DNA from: Planctomycetes bacterium GWF2_41_51
Lineage (GTDB): Bacteria; Planctomycetota; Phycisphaerae; Sedimentisphaerales; UBA12454
Reading direction: 5' to 3'
Length of the DNA: 41,871 nt
NCBI GenBank assembly: GCA_001825665.1
Contig: MHXZ01000009.1
Coordinates: forward strand, 1 to 41,871
Under the pieces are notes generated by a model, which saw nothing but the letters and a program-made list of their open reading frames with translations, made no database searches and was not told where the DNA came from. How positions within the stretch are numbered: position 1 is the first letter of the stretch; each line of letters starts with the position of its first letter. Below are positions 26,410-35,663 of this stretch, piece after piece. Position numbers and translations under genes: made by a program.

Positions 26410-27510
26410 CTAATTATAGCTTCCCAACTCAATTCCTTTTAGCATAAAATATCTATAAGTATCATAATCAACAGTATCGGGGATGCTATGATCAGTATGC
26501 AAAATATAACCATAATTTTTTTTAAGGTCCGGAATCATAGATTTCAAATACTCGCCAATGGCATCTTTATTATTTGTCTCAAGCACTCTAATGTCAAGAC
26601 CGCCGAACAATGTGAGTTTCTGACCATATTCTTTTTTCAATTTTATGACATCCATTCCGGCTTTAACTTCCATCGCCTGCAAACAGTCCAGTCCCGCTTC
26701 AATTAATGCAGGAATTAGAGGTTCGATATAGCCGCATGAATGCATAATAACCTTCATATTATAACTATGAGCCCAATCAATAAGACGTTTATGATAAGGC
26801 CAAATTATTGCCTTATACATTTTGGGAGACATAAAGGGTTTTTGCTTGAAACCCATATCTTCATAAAACCAAATACCATCGGGTCTGCCGTATTTAGCAA
26901 AAAGAATTTCACACAAATCTATAATCAACAGCGAATAAACATCACACATATCCTTAATCCATTCAGGATCAAGAGCCATTCCCATCAGCAGAAACTCATG
27001 TCCGCAAACAGGATGGATACATTCGAATACCCCCAAGCCGCCGCAGCAAAGAAATTTATCTTTCTGTCGGGCTTTTTTCTGAAGCTTATAATATAAACCA
27101 TCAGCATCGATTCTTTTTTCATACAAACTTTTATCTTTAAGCAGGGGTCTGATTTGACTCTCCCAGCCGCTTCTGTTTTTAACCTCAAAATCTATATGCT
27201 CAGGTGTTCCGCATTTATTTTTCCAATAACGCAGCAATGCCCCATTGCCTGTGCGAACAAGTTTTTGAGTTTCATTTTCTTCTACTATCTTTTCGTTCGC
27301 GTTAATATCAGCCGTCATATTTAACGGAGATTTTACAAACAAATCAAAATCAAAATGCTCCATTGGCAGTTCGTCTTTGGCGAGGATATTCTGATTTTGC
27401 CACGAATTAATTGTATCAAGCCAAAAACTTTCAAAAACCGGGATTCGATCCAGCGGCTTTCGTTCCATAGCATTCAATATTCTTTGTTTACCTGTCACTG
27501 CCTCACTCAT
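26410..27510 (-). CDS. Uroporphyrinogen decarboxylase-like (MtaA-type) protein
   Basis: The 366-residue soluble protein begins with GKQRILNAMERKPLDRIPVF, the usual start of URO-D superfamily methyltransferase-like members. It continues with WFYEDMGFKQKPFMSPKMYK, IMHSCGYIEPLIPALIEAG, LTLFGGLDIRVLE and LHTDHSIPDTVDYD. The HSCG cysteine/histidine pair and the late TDHSIP match the zinc-site region of MtaA/CmuA-type corrinoid methyltransferases rather than HemE. No corrinoid protein gene is in the window. It starts two bases after the GH127-like stop. Together with 1047-2171 and 22434-23516 it is one of three superfamily members in the locus, each beside a glycosidase. Demethylation of O-methylated sugars is a possible role but remains speculation. 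Confidence 0.82.
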   Translation of the reverse strand: MSEAVTGKQRILNAMERKPLDRIPVFESFWLDTINSWQNQNILAKDELPMEHFDFDLFVKSPLNMTADINANEKIVEENETQKLVRTGNGALLRYWKNKCGTPEHIDFEVKNRSGWESQIRPLLKDKSLYEKRIDADGLYYKLQKKARQKDKFLCCGGLGVFECIHPVCGHEFLLMGMALDPEWIKDMCDVYSLLIIDLCEILFAKYGRPDGIWFYEDMGFKQKPFMSPKMYKAIIWPYHKRLIDWAHSYNMKVIMHSCGYIEPLIPALIEAGLDCLQAMEVKAGMDVIKLKKEYGQKLTLFGGLDIRVLETNNKDAIGEYLKSMIPDLKKNYGYILHTDHSIPDTVDYDTYRYFMLKGIELGSYN

Positions 27511-27512
27511 AA

Positions 27513-29600
27513 TTATTTACTATTAGGGTCAACTGCGGCAGAAGCAATCCATTTATGCCCGTTCGAAGCTTCAGCAATTGTCGGGAAAGAACCGATTCGC
27601 AGCTTTGCAGCTCCCATTGGGATAAGTGTAACATTTTCAGTCGGTTCATTCGATAAAACGGGACTATCCTGCAGAACACCAGCCAGACCATACTGATCGA
27701 GCTGCCATTGAGGGATTTTTTTCGCCCGGACTTTAATCTGCAATGGAGAAGATTTGGCTGCAAAAGGCTGGTCATCAGCAGGCCAATCTTTTTGTACAAA
27801 CTCGAAAGATGCCGCCGGATTTTTTTCATTTAAAACGAGGCCGTAATTCCATGGACTTGCAGGGTAAATTTCCCACGCAGGCCATTGGTCAGTGCCACCA
27901 TTGCGAACATATTTTTCATTTATTTGCAGAGAATATGTCAAAGGGCCTCGGTCAACGGAAATTGAATTTTTATTCTTTTTCCACTGGCGAATAGATATAT
28001 TCATTGGCAAAGTCAATTCGATTTTGTCATTACTTTTCCATTGCCGATTTATACAGATGTATGAAAGCGGTTTAGCTTTGATTTCCTGAATGCTTCCATT
28101 TATCACAACAACAGGCTTCTCACACCAGCCGGGGATGCGCAGATATAACGGGAAAGCAGTTTCCTTTTCAGGCTTAATGATAAATGTAATTTTATCTTCA
28201 AAAGGATACCTTGTTTTTTCGATTATTGTTACGTCAACATCGTCAGCAACTTTTGCGGTAACTTCACTGGGAGCGAAAATTACAGCGGCCAATCCATTTC
28301 CTGCCGTGGCCTGCCAGAGATTTTCAATAAAATAAGGCCAGCCGTGGCCAAAATTATGCTGACAGCAACGGTGTTTATTAGGATTCATTAAAAACATGGG
28401 ACCTTTGTTTAATATACCGGGTGACTTGGATTTTGCATCCGATACGACCATATTGACCGCGGTAAGATAACGCAAAGCTTTGTAGTCAGCGGTGAGAGCA
28501 GCGGGAAAACTATTAAAAGCTACGTCTTCACAACGATCCGCCCAGACAGGATCGCCGCTTACCTGCAGAAGAATTTCACACGAAAGCATCATTTCAACCA
28601 TACCGCATGTTTCTACAGCCTGATGCGGGTCTATAAAACCGGGCCGTGATCTTTCATCGGCACCAAACATTCCGCCGGGAACTTGCCCGAACATGGCACG
28701 CACCTGCTGCCAGTTTCGTTCGGCACCATTAAAATTAGCAGAGCTTTTTGTCTGTAAAGAATAAACTGTTGGTTCACGAAAAGCCTGTGCAATATTCACA
28801 TTATGATTATCAATTATGCCCTTGTCCCAGCGAGCGGTTTTGCGATGAACTTTTTGTGCAAGCTCCAGCAGCCAGCTGTCACCAGTACGATTGTAAAGCC
28901 AGTAAATACTGTAAAGCTGGTCTCCGCCTCGCATCGAAGGCCAATGACCCAGCAGAAATTTATCTTCAGGAACAGATTTGAGGAATTGAAAATACCGTGT
29001 CATAAAAGGAATAATACGCGAATCTCCGCTGAATTCATAATAATCCTGAAGGACAAATAGCATAACCATATTCGGCCATAAATCTTTTTTGTCTTTTAGT
29101 TCGATCATGTTTTTATTAGTACCAAATCCACCAATTTGGTTTTTGTCCGGACCAAACCATCCATCTGGCCGCTGGCTGTTTAAAGCGCCTTCAATCCAGA
29201 TTTTAGCTTCGTTCTGCATTCCTGCATCATTTAAAATATAACCTGCGTTGCTATAGCCTTTGAGCCAATATGGAACTTCTTCCCAGCCATATTCTCCGCT
29301 GCCGTCTTTAGCCAACCACGAATTATTTTCCTTGTTCAGGTATTTACTTATTTCGGTCAAATGTCCGTGAAATCCTTCGACTTGGAGTTGAAGTTGTTTT
29401 TTCAGCCAGCCGTTAGGTTTTATGGCATAAGGAGGCAATTTTATAAAAGGACTGTAAATAAGCGGCGCCCTGTTGCCTTCATAATTTTTATTAACAACAG
29501 AAGTATCTGGTTTTGAGACAACCTGTATTTCTGAATTCTTTGCAAATACAAAATTAATATTCAATACGATAACTATTGTAATTACAATTAAATGTTTCAT
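27513..29600 (-). CDS. GH127-like (DUF1680) glycoside hydrolase, exported
   Basis: The 695-residue protein has a signal peptide (about 1-20, cut near VFA). The catalytic (alpha/alpha)6 domain of the beta-L-arabinofuranosidase/DUF1680 family follows: GEYGWEEVPYWLKGYSNAGY near residue 105, WPSMRGGDQLYSIYWLY and DPHQAVETCGMVEMMLS. A double-cysteine motif, NKHRCCQHNFGHGWPYF, has Cys412-Cys413, the region holding the nucleophile cysteine of GH127. A C-terminal beta-sandwich with LYLRIPGWCEKPVV completes the family pattern. Members act on beta-L-arabinofuranosides and, in related families, other sugars, so exact substrate is unsure. Its start is 38 bases after the stop of the first LamG/Calx-beta protein, and its ribosome site is weak. 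Being exported, it works upstream of the symporter. Confidence 0.85.
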   Translation of the reverse strand: MKHLIVITIVIVLNINFVFAKNSEIQVVSKPDTSVVNKNYEGNRAPLIYSPFIKLPPYAIKPNGWLKKQLQLQVEGFHGHLTEISKYLNKENNSWLAKDGSGEYGWEEVPYWLKGYSNAGYILNDAGMQNEAKIWIEGALNSQRPDGWFGPDKNQIGGFGTNKNMIELKDKKDLWPNMVMLFVLQDYYEFSGDSRIIPFMTRYFQFLKSVPEDKFLLGHWPSMRGGDQLYSIYWLYNRTGDSWLLELAQKVHRKTARWDKGIIDNHNVNIAQAFREPTVYSLQTKSSANFNGAERNWQQVRAMFGQVPGGMFGADERSRPGFIDPHQAVETCGMVEMMLSCEILLQVSGDPVWADRCEDVAFNSFPAALTADYKALRYLTAVNMVVSDAKSKSPGILNKGPMFLMNPNKHRCCQHNFGHGWPYFIENLWQATAGNGLAAVIFAPSEVTAKVADDVDVTIIEKTRYPFEDKITFIIKPEKETAFPLYLRIPGWCEKPVVVINGSIQEIKAKPLSYICINRQWKSNDKIELTLPMNISIRQWKKNKNSISVDRGPLTYSLQINEKYVRNGGTDQWPAWEIYPASPWNYGLVLNEKNPAASFEFVQKDWPADDQPFAAKSSPLQIKVRAKKIPQWQLDQYGLAGVLQDSPVLSNEPTENVTLIPMGAAKLRIGSFPTIAEASNGHKWIASAAVDPNSK

Positions 29601-29638
29601 TAAAAAAACTTTCTATAATCCATTATTTAACTTTTAAA

Positions 29639-31267
29639 TCAATCACATACCGTACATGCAGGCACATCCGGTAATGTATATTTGAGCCAATCCTGTGTTA
29701 TTAATGCAAAATCTGCAAAATCTATTTTGCAGTCTTTGTTGATATCCCCGGAAAGAAAAACTCCTGATGGTGAGCAATCATTATCATATTTACTTATTTG
29801 CAATATATCTATTGTCAGATTATTAAAAGCAGTATCATTACTTGTAAATAAATGATCAATGGGTATCAGATAGATAGGTGTTTCTTTGCCAATTTGATTA
29901 TCAATCGCTGTTATGGTAAATGTCTTGGGAGTATGACAATCAGATGCAGTAAAGACATAAGATTGAGGACTGATAACAATTTCATTCGAGTCATATAAAG
30001 GTCGGACAGTTACGTTATCAACAGGTTGACCGGTAAGCACAATCGTATATGAATCGCTTATTTGACCTTGTTCATAAACAGTAACTATCGGGCTCGAATG
30101 TTGAACCATTGCTCCTACCATATCATCGTCGATGTATTTTATTTCCAGCGGCTGGATATTTACATTGTCAAATGTCGGGTCGGAGCTGGAAGTACTAAGA
30201 GTTGCATAGTATATTTGCCCATTCTCTATTGTGCTGTTATTTACCGCTTTTACTGTTACTATCTGCGATATCATTGAATGAGTAAAAATTATATTATGAT
30301 TATTGCCTTCACCAGAACCGAAATCAAACAGCGGATTTCCTGTTATTGTAACTGAAACATTGCTTGATGGAGCTTTTTTTAAAGATATTTCGATTTTATC
30401 CGTGGATTCCGACAATTCATAAACAATGGTTTCACCACAGGTCGGACTTGCTGCAATTGGATTTGTTTCATTTACGCATTGCCGAATTTCAGATGCACTT
30501 AGTACCCGGTTCCACATTGCTGTTTCATCGATATATGCACCGGACAGCACTGTATTATTTCGGCCGCAAATATTAAAGGGTCTTGTGCAGTTTGTAATAT
30601 TGCCCGGCGACAATTCATCCTTAACTGCTTTCGTCAATACCGAATTGCCATTTACATACATCTCGACGCCGTCTGCACTCATACTTCCGTTATATGTAAT
30701 TGTTATATGAATCCAACTATTTAAGTCCGCCAAGTCACTCAATTTTTCCTGACTTCTTACCCATAATCGTCCTCCCGCTGCGTTAAAAGACCTTAGCAAA
30801 AACTCTATCAATCCCGGGGCATCAGTACTTTCACTCCTGACAGAAACCATCCATCCGCGATAATTACCGCTGCTTTCACTTTTGGAAAGCAAATAGTTGA
30901 TACCTTGTGAGGAATTAGTGCATTTTACCCATACTGAAATTGTATATGGTTCAGTCGCAATTATATTTAGATTGTCGTTATCACCGCCTGAAGAAACAAA
31001 TCCGCTGCTTCCACCCAGCCCTGTCAAATAAAAACATTCGACAGAAGATGACCTTGCAAACCCGATCGCGAGCCAAAGAGCATCAAGATTATCACTCAAA
31101 TTTGAAGTACCCATAAAAAGATTATTGCCATTTCCTGAACTGTCGCTAATCGTCTGACCCGAACTTTCCTCAAATTGCCAATATGCAATTGCATCGTCAT
31201 AAATGCTCTGTGCTCGCCCATTTATAGTAATAATAACAAACAAAATTATTGGTATTAATTTATTCAT
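29639..31267 (-). CDS. Secreted LamG / Calx-beta-like / dockerin-like protein A
   Basis: The 542-residue protein has a signal peptide (cut near GRA, about residue 19) and a LamG domain (about 20-270) opening with IYDDAIAYWQFEESSGQTISD. Next come two beta-sandwich repeats resembling Calx-beta or related Ca-binding domains (about 280-385 and 385-485; each has an INxxL- or VTVxGNxLF-type core and ends in a YIDDD or KYDND motif). The C-terminal dockerin-like module GDINKDCKIDFADFALITQDWL is followed by a short Cys-containing tail. It is the last of three adjacent paralogues (with 31340-33004 and 33040-34683). No catalytic site is seen. Likely a surface or glycan-binding protein. A hairpin lies just upstream, at the end of the preceding paralogue. 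Confidence 0.83.
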   Translation of the reverse strand: MNKLIPIILFVIITINGRAQSIYDDAIAYWQFEESSGQTISDSSGNGNNLFMGTSNLSDNLDALWLAIGFARSSSVECFYLTGLGGSSGFVSSGGDNDNLNIIATEPYTISVWVKCTNSSQGINYLLSKSESSGNYRGWMVSVRSESTDAPGLIEFLLRSFNAAGGRLWVRSQEKLSDLADLNSWIHITITYNGSMSADGVEMYVNGNSVLTKAVKDELSPGNITNCTRPFNICGRNNTVLSGAYIDETAMWNRVLSASEIRQCVNETNPIAASPTCGETIVYELSESTDKIEISLKKAPSSNVSVTITGNPLFDFGSGEGNNHNIIFTHSMISQIVTVKAVNNSTIENGQIYYATLSTSSSDPTFDNVNIQPLEIKYIDDDMVGAMVQHSSPIVTVYEQGQISDSYTIVLTGQPVDNVTVRPLYDSNEIVISPQSYVFTASDCHTPKTFTITAIDNQIGKETPIYLIPIDHLFTSNDTAFNNLTIDILQISKYDNDCSPSGVFLSGDINKDCKIDFADFALITQDWLKYTLPDVPACTVCD

Positions 31268-31292
31268 CAGATAATTTTATGAAAATAGAAGA

Positions 31293-31320
31293 CCGTGGAC
31301 TTTATGAAAAAAATCCACGG
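31293..31320 (-). terminator. Stem-loop between LamG paralogues A and B
   Basis: CCGTGGA (31293-31299) pairs with TCCACGG (31314-31320) across a 14-base loop, 20 bases after the stop of paralogue B. A run of five T follows on the plus strand, but on the minus strand only CTTCTATTTTC follows, so it is at best a partial terminator for the minus-strand genes. Confidence 0.5.
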
Positions 31321-31339
31321 CCTTTTTGAATATGCTTCT

Positions 31340-33004
31340 TTAATTTGTACACCCAGGGGTGTCTGGGAATGAACATATAAACCAGTTTTCCGCAAATATT
31401 GCGAAATCAGCCAAATCTATCCTGCAGTTAGTATTAATGTCGCCCGGAAGTATTAAATTTTGAGTTCCGCAATCATTGTCGTAGACGCCGGCCTGAAGTG
31501 TTGGTACGCTCAAACCTTCATAACTTAAATCACTGCTTGCAACCGTAAAATTAATGCTTTGGTAATAAACAAGCTGTGTATTCAGGAATGTGTTATCAAT
31601 CGCCTGAACAGTAAACGTCTTCGGAGTGCTGTAATCAGAAGCTGTGAATATATAATTTGAAGGAGTTACCCTTAAAAATTGAGCGTCAAATGAGGGAGCA
31701 ACGTTCACATCTGCTGTCGGCGGTTTTGCCAATGATACTGTGAATGTATCGATAGTTTCACCCTGCTCATGAACCATAAGTGCAGGTGGGGTCGCAGATG
31801 TTACAATTACCCTTGCGGTATCATCATCAACATAACTTACTACCAATGGAAGAATGTAAACGCCGTTGAAATTTGTATCTCCGCTTGAAGAAGTCAGATT
31901 AATAAAATACGGCTCTACTGTTTCAGGTGTATAATTCTGTGCTGCAGTTACGGTAACAGTTGCAGACGGATTTGCTGCGTTCAATACTACATTATGCGAA
32001 TTGCCTATTCCCGAACCGAAATTAAATAAGCTGTTACCTTCAATTGTTACGGTCACATCAGAAGTTGGGGGCCCGTTAAGTGCGATATTAATTGTGTCTG
32101 AAGATATGGTTGCCTCATCAACCGTTGTATTTCCGCCTGTATGAGACCAGTTAACCGGCAATGCTTCATTAACGCATTGCTGAACTTCAACAGCACTCAA
32201 CTGGCGATGCCAAACGGCTGTTTCGTCTACATCGGCAAATCCTTGTGAAACATTATTTCTAGCGCAAATGTTAAACGGCTTATTGCAGTCTGTTGCATCA
32301 CCGACTGTCAGGTGTTCACCGTTGATTCTCTTTTGCAGTTCAGTTCCGTTAACATAAATATGAACTCCGGAAGGATCGAAACCTCCGTCGTATGTTATAG
32401 CATAATGAGTCCATCTTCTCGTATCTGCGAAATTTCTTAGTTTTACAGAATTCTTTACCCACAAACGATGACGAAAACTATTTGTTGATCTAAGATAAAA
32501 TTCAACTTTATCCTGTTCAGTAGAATCGTTTACATCTCTAATAGAAAGCGCCCAGCCTCTTAAATCGCCGCTGCTTTGCATTTTTGACAGAAGGAACGGC
32601 ATCCCTTTGTTCGTATCAGGATTTGTGGCTTTAGCCCATACAGCAATCGTAAACGACTGGTCTCCTATAATATTCAAATCTGTCAAATCAGCTTCGATGC
32701 CCGAACCGGAAGATACAAACCCAGTATAAGTCATTTCGCCTATTTGCACATTTTTATAACATCTGATTGAAGTTCCCCTGAAACCGGAAGCTCCTGCTGA
32801 CCGCCACGATGCATCGCGATCATCAATGCCGAAGGAAAATCCCCGACAAAGGTCGTTACCATTGCTTGTGCTGTCGAAAATTATCTGATCATCTATTGGA
32901 TCTTCATAGAATATCCAGTATGCTGCCGCATCATCATAAATACTTGCTGCCTGACTTATAGCCGAAGCAACCATTATTATCGCAAATATGTTTTTAAATT
33001 TCAT
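31340..33004 (-). CDS. Secreted LamG / Calx-beta-like / dockerin-like protein B
   Basis: The start is set at ATG 33004 (554 residues) because TAGGAGG lies 7 bases upstream and a proper signal peptide follows (MKFKNIFAIIMVAS... cut near SQA); the frame also extends 24 codons upstream. The layout equals paralogue A: LamG domain (SIYDDAAAYWIFYEDP...CNKPFNICARNN), two Calx-beta-like repeats (VTVTIEGNSLFNFGSG; SYVDDDTARVIV; FTASDYSTPKTFTV), and a dockerin-like end, GDINTNCRIDLADFAIFAENWF, with a C-terminal CSFPDTPGCTN tail. The repeat core FTASDYxTPKTFTVxAIDN is shared almost word for word among the three copies. It is probably a structural or binding protein at the cell surface. A stem-loop follows its stop. 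Confidence 0.84.
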   Translation of the reverse strand: MKFKNIFAIIMVASAISQAASIYDDAAAYWIFYEDPIDDQIIFDSTSNGNDLCRGFSFGIDDRDASWRSAGASGFRGTSIRCYKNVQIGEMTYTGFVSSGSGIEADLTDLNIIGDQSFTIAVWAKATNPDTNKGMPFLLSKMQSSGDLRGWALSIRDVNDSTEQDKVEFYLRSTNSFRHRLWVKNSVKLRNFADTRRWTHYAITYDGGFDPSGVHIYVNGTELQKRINGEHLTVGDATDCNKPFNICARNNVSQGFADVDETAVWHRQLSAVEVQQCVNEALPVNWSHTGGNTTVDEATISSDTINIALNGPPTSDVTVTIEGNSLFNFGSGIGNSHNVVLNAANPSATVTVTAAQNYTPETVEPYFINLTSSSGDTNFNGVYILPLVVSYVDDDTARVIVTSATPPALMVHEQGETIDTFTVSLAKPPTADVNVAPSFDAQFLRVTPSNYIFTASDYSTPKTFTVQAIDNTFLNTQLVYYQSINFTVASSDLSYEGLSVPTLQAGVYDNDCGTQNLILPGDINTNCRIDLADFAIFAENWFICSFPDTPGCTN

Positions 33005-33039
33005 AATATACCTCCTAATATTATCATTTCGCTTTATTC

Positions 33040-34683
33040 TTACCATACACAACCTTCGACATTCTGGAGTGTGCATTCAAGCCAATTGCCTGTCATTATA
33101 GCCAGATCGTCAAAATCAACTTTGCAATCATGGTTCAAATCCGAGGTCAAAAACGGACCAATGCAATCATTGTGGTATTTAATCACCTGCGGCAGCAGTA
33201 CCGTTAAATAATTATATTTTGAATCTGCGCTCGTTGCCGTATTTGTAATTGCTAAAACAACGGTAGACTGACTTGGCAGAGTTACCAAATTTTCTTTTGC
33301 CGTTACCGTGAACGTTTGCACAGTGGCGTAATTGGCAGTCGTGAAAACTCTTGATGCCGGAGTAACCGTAAGTTCATTCGCATCATACGATGGCGTGATC
33401 GTTACATCACTTGTGGGAGCACTCGAAAGCCGGATTGTATAATTCTGGCTTGTTAATCCCTCCTCATGAACGCTGACTTGCTCAGGGTCTACAATAAAAG
33501 CAGGAGCTTCCGCATCTATATACGCAACCCGCAAAGGAAGAACATAAGAACCGTTGTAATTAGTATCGCCGCTTGTCACACTTACAGGCACATTAAAATA
33601 TCGCTGTGTCGTTAGCTCAGTAAGAGCAACGGCGGTTGCTGTAACAGTAGCCGAGTAGGAATTGGAAGCATTGAGAACAACACTATGGACACTATTGGCA
33701 CCAGAACCGAAATTAAAATGTGAATTAGCATCTATAGTCACCGTAACAGGAGCTGTCGGCTCGCCGTTAACTGAAAAATTGATGGTATCGGAAGTTGTAC
33801 CTTGCTCAAAAACAATCGTACTGCCGCCGGAAGGAGTGGAAACAACTTTCAGTGATTCATTAACGCATTGCTGCATCTCTAATGGACTAAATGAACGATG
33901 CCACATTGCAAGTTCGTCAACGTACGTCGAGTACCCGCCTGGAAGAGTAGCTGTGTATGACGCGGCATTATTTCGTCCGCATATATTGAATGGACTTGAA
34001 CAGATTGTATCCATGCCCGCGCTCAGAGCGTTGATGCTCGACTTGGCATATACCTGGTTTCCGTTTATATAAAATTTAACACCTGATACGTCTCTGTTGC
34101 CATTATATGTAATTCCAATATGCACCCAGCCAGAATTAGAAACATATTCGGTTATGGGATCCATACTTCTGACCCACAAACGACCAGGTGTGGCATTGAC
34201 GCTCCTTAGCAAAAATTCGAGCTTCCCAGGCTCATCGCCGGTAGTTAAATCCCTTATGCCAACCGACCATCCACGATAACTGCCGCTTAATTCCATTTTT
34301 GAAAATAACATCGCCTGACCATTATTGGGATATTGCAACTTGACCCAGCCGGCTATGGTATATGAATTGTCGGCATTTATATTTAACGCGTCATATCCAG
34401 TTGTTCCAGAAGAAACCAAACCGCACGGATCCGCAGATGTTACGGCAAAGCAGTAAATTGAAGAATTGGAAAATCCCGGCGAAAACCAACTCGCGTCTTT
34501 AAGAGTTGTATCATTAATACCTCGCCATAAGTGGTTACTGTTTCCAGTACTGTCGGAAATTGTTTGTCCCGAATTTTCATCAAACTGCCAGTGTGCAATA
34601 ATACTCGTATCTTCGTAGATGCTCTGGCCATGACAAATTGCCGCCGCCAAAATTATAGTTAAAAAAACTATTGCATACTTCAT
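33040..34683 (-). CDS. Secreted LamG / Calx-beta-like / dockerin-like protein C
   Basis: The 547-residue protein starts at an ATG with AGGAGGTG upstream and a signal peptide (MKYAIVFLTIILAAAICHG). It has the LamG domain (SIYEDTSIIAHWQFDENSGQTISD...SPFNICGRNN), two Calx-beta-like repeats (VTVTIDANSHFNFGSG; YIDAEAPAFIV; FTTANYATVQTFTV), and the dockerin-like end SDLNHDCKVDFDDLAIMTGNWLEC. It closes with a Cys-bearing tail similar to paralogues A and B. Conserved spacing of the two cysteines around this end (WLEC...C) suggests a disulfide unique to this trio. It is the first of the tandem copies and follows the module 2 pseudopilin gene. No enzyme motif is visible; a surface or binding role is inferred. 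Confidence 0.84.
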   Translation of the reverse strand: MKYAIVFLTIILAAAICHGQSIYEDTSIIAHWQFDENSGQTISDSTGNSNHLWRGINDTTLKDASWFSPGFSNSSIYCFAVTSADPCGLVSSGTTGYDALNINADNSYTIAGWVKLQYPNNGQAMLFSKMELSGSYRGWSVGIRDLTTGDEPGKLEFLLRSVNATPGRLWVRSMDPITEYVSNSGWVHIGITYNGNRDVSGVKFYINGNQVYAKSSINALSAGMDTICSSPFNICGRNNAASYTATLPGGYSTYVDELAMWHRSFSPLEMQQCVNESLKVVSTPSGGSTIVFEQGTTSDTINFSVNGEPTAPVTVTIDANSHFNFGSGANSVHSVVLNASNSYSATVTATAVALTELTTQRYFNVPVSVTSGDTNYNGSYVLPLRVAYIDAEAPAFIVDPEQVSVHEEGLTSQNYTIRLSSAPTSDVTITPSYDANELTVTPASRVFTTANYATVQTFTVTAKENLVTLPSQSTVVLAITNTATSADSKYNYLTVLLPQVIKYHNDCIGPFLTSDLNHDCKVDFDDLAIMTGNWLECTLQNVEGCVW

Positions 34684-34724
34684 AATTACACCTCCTGAAA
34701 AATATTAAAAATCTATATCTTTGA

Positions 34725-35642
34725 TTACCAGTCTATATCTTTTTTAGTCACCTTTTTGCATACCTGGATCGGCAGGAAACAACGTCCCTGTTCTGATTCA
34801 GCTCCCTGATGGAGGAAATATTGCAGGTCTTGGAATTGATATTTTTCAACATGTCCATCCAGGAAACCTCCATTCAGCATCGCTCCTTTTTGAGGTGGCA
34901 CAAAATTATTATTGTTATTGCCAAAATCCTGATACATAGTATAACCTAAACCCTGCTGCAAATACGTCAATTCTTTAGTTCTCGACGCACCTTTGAAAGG
35001 ATGAGGAGAAAACCAGTTCTTGGGACCGTTGGTCTTGCTATATTGAACTCCGTCGAACACTAACAAAGTACTTCTTGATGATGTACTTGATGCACATTCA
35101 AACCAGTAAGGATTCTGTGGACTGTCGCTTGGATATCCCCGATAATTCCACATAAACATATATGAACTCCAGAGAATACCGACACCGCCGATACCCTGTC
35201 CAGATTCATACAGTTCCTGATATGTATCCTTATTATAATTAAAAATTCTTTCCTGCGTGGCGATACCTGAAAGTGCGCATTGAAACAACTTGGCATCTTT
35301 CAAATAGCTTTTAAGATGACCGCCAAGCGAGCCTCCGTTTAATTCGTCTCGTTGCCCCTTATGATTACTTATACAGGATGGCTTGCCCCATGATATTTTT
35401 GTGGGGTCGGTGGGGTTCTGCAATCCCTGAATACTCGGCGGCAATCTTCCATAATTAGCTGCCGCATAAGCTAAAACGCCTGTAACCAATTGTTTCTGAT
35501 TGGTTCCGCATAAAATCAGCTTACCTTGCTCACGTGCCTTGCTTAATGCGGGCATTAATACCGCCAGCAGTAATGCGATGATTGAAATCACCACAAGCAA
35601 TTCAACTAACGTAAACCCTTTTTCCTTTTTAACTTTATTCAT
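34725..35642 (-). CDS. Type II secretion/type IV pilus-like pseudopilin (module 2)
   Basis: The 305-residue protein has an unusually clear prepilin start: basic leader MNKVKKEKG, cleavage after Gly9, then FTLVELLVVISIIALLLAVLMPALSKAREQ with Glu at +5. A soluble globular domain follows, ending in GGFLDGHVEKY, the same closing motif as the module 1 pseudopilin. Both contain similar segments (GKLILCGTNQKQLVTG versus AKMTLCAVRQRGIIQA; YAAANYGRLPPSIQG versus YMAENQGKFPPSMQG), so they are paralogues. GAGGTGG precedes the ATG. Its position between the sialidase-like gene and the LamG trio mirrors the module 1 order. No pilus or secretion machinery genes are nearby, so it must use a general assembly system or form its own fibre. 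Confidence 0.9.
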   Translation of the reverse strand: MNKVKKEKGFTLVELLVVISIIALLLAVLMPALSKAREQGKLILCGTNQKQLVTGVLAYAAANYGRLPPSIQGLQNPTDPTKISWGKPSCISNHKGQRDELNGGSLGGHLKSYLKDAKLFQCALSGIATQERIFNYNKDTYQELYESGQGIGGVGILWSSYMFMWNYRGYPSDSPQNPYWFECASSTSSRSTLLVFDGVQYSKTNGPKNWFSPHPFKGASRTKELTYLQQGLGYTMYQDFGNNNNNFVPPQKGAMLNGGFLDGHVEKYQFQDLQYFLHQGAESEQGRCFLPIQVCKKVTKKDIDW

Positions 35643-35663
35643 CTAGCCACCTCAAAAAATATT

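Noticed and set aside
1047..27510. Calling the three URO-D-like proteins HemE
   Set aside because: They lack the recognisable HemE signatures, occur in three copies and sit in sugar operons.
33005..33076. Extended start of LamG paralogue B
   Set aside because: TAGGAGG and a signal peptide begin at 33004; the extra 24 residues are polar and overlap the preceding gene.
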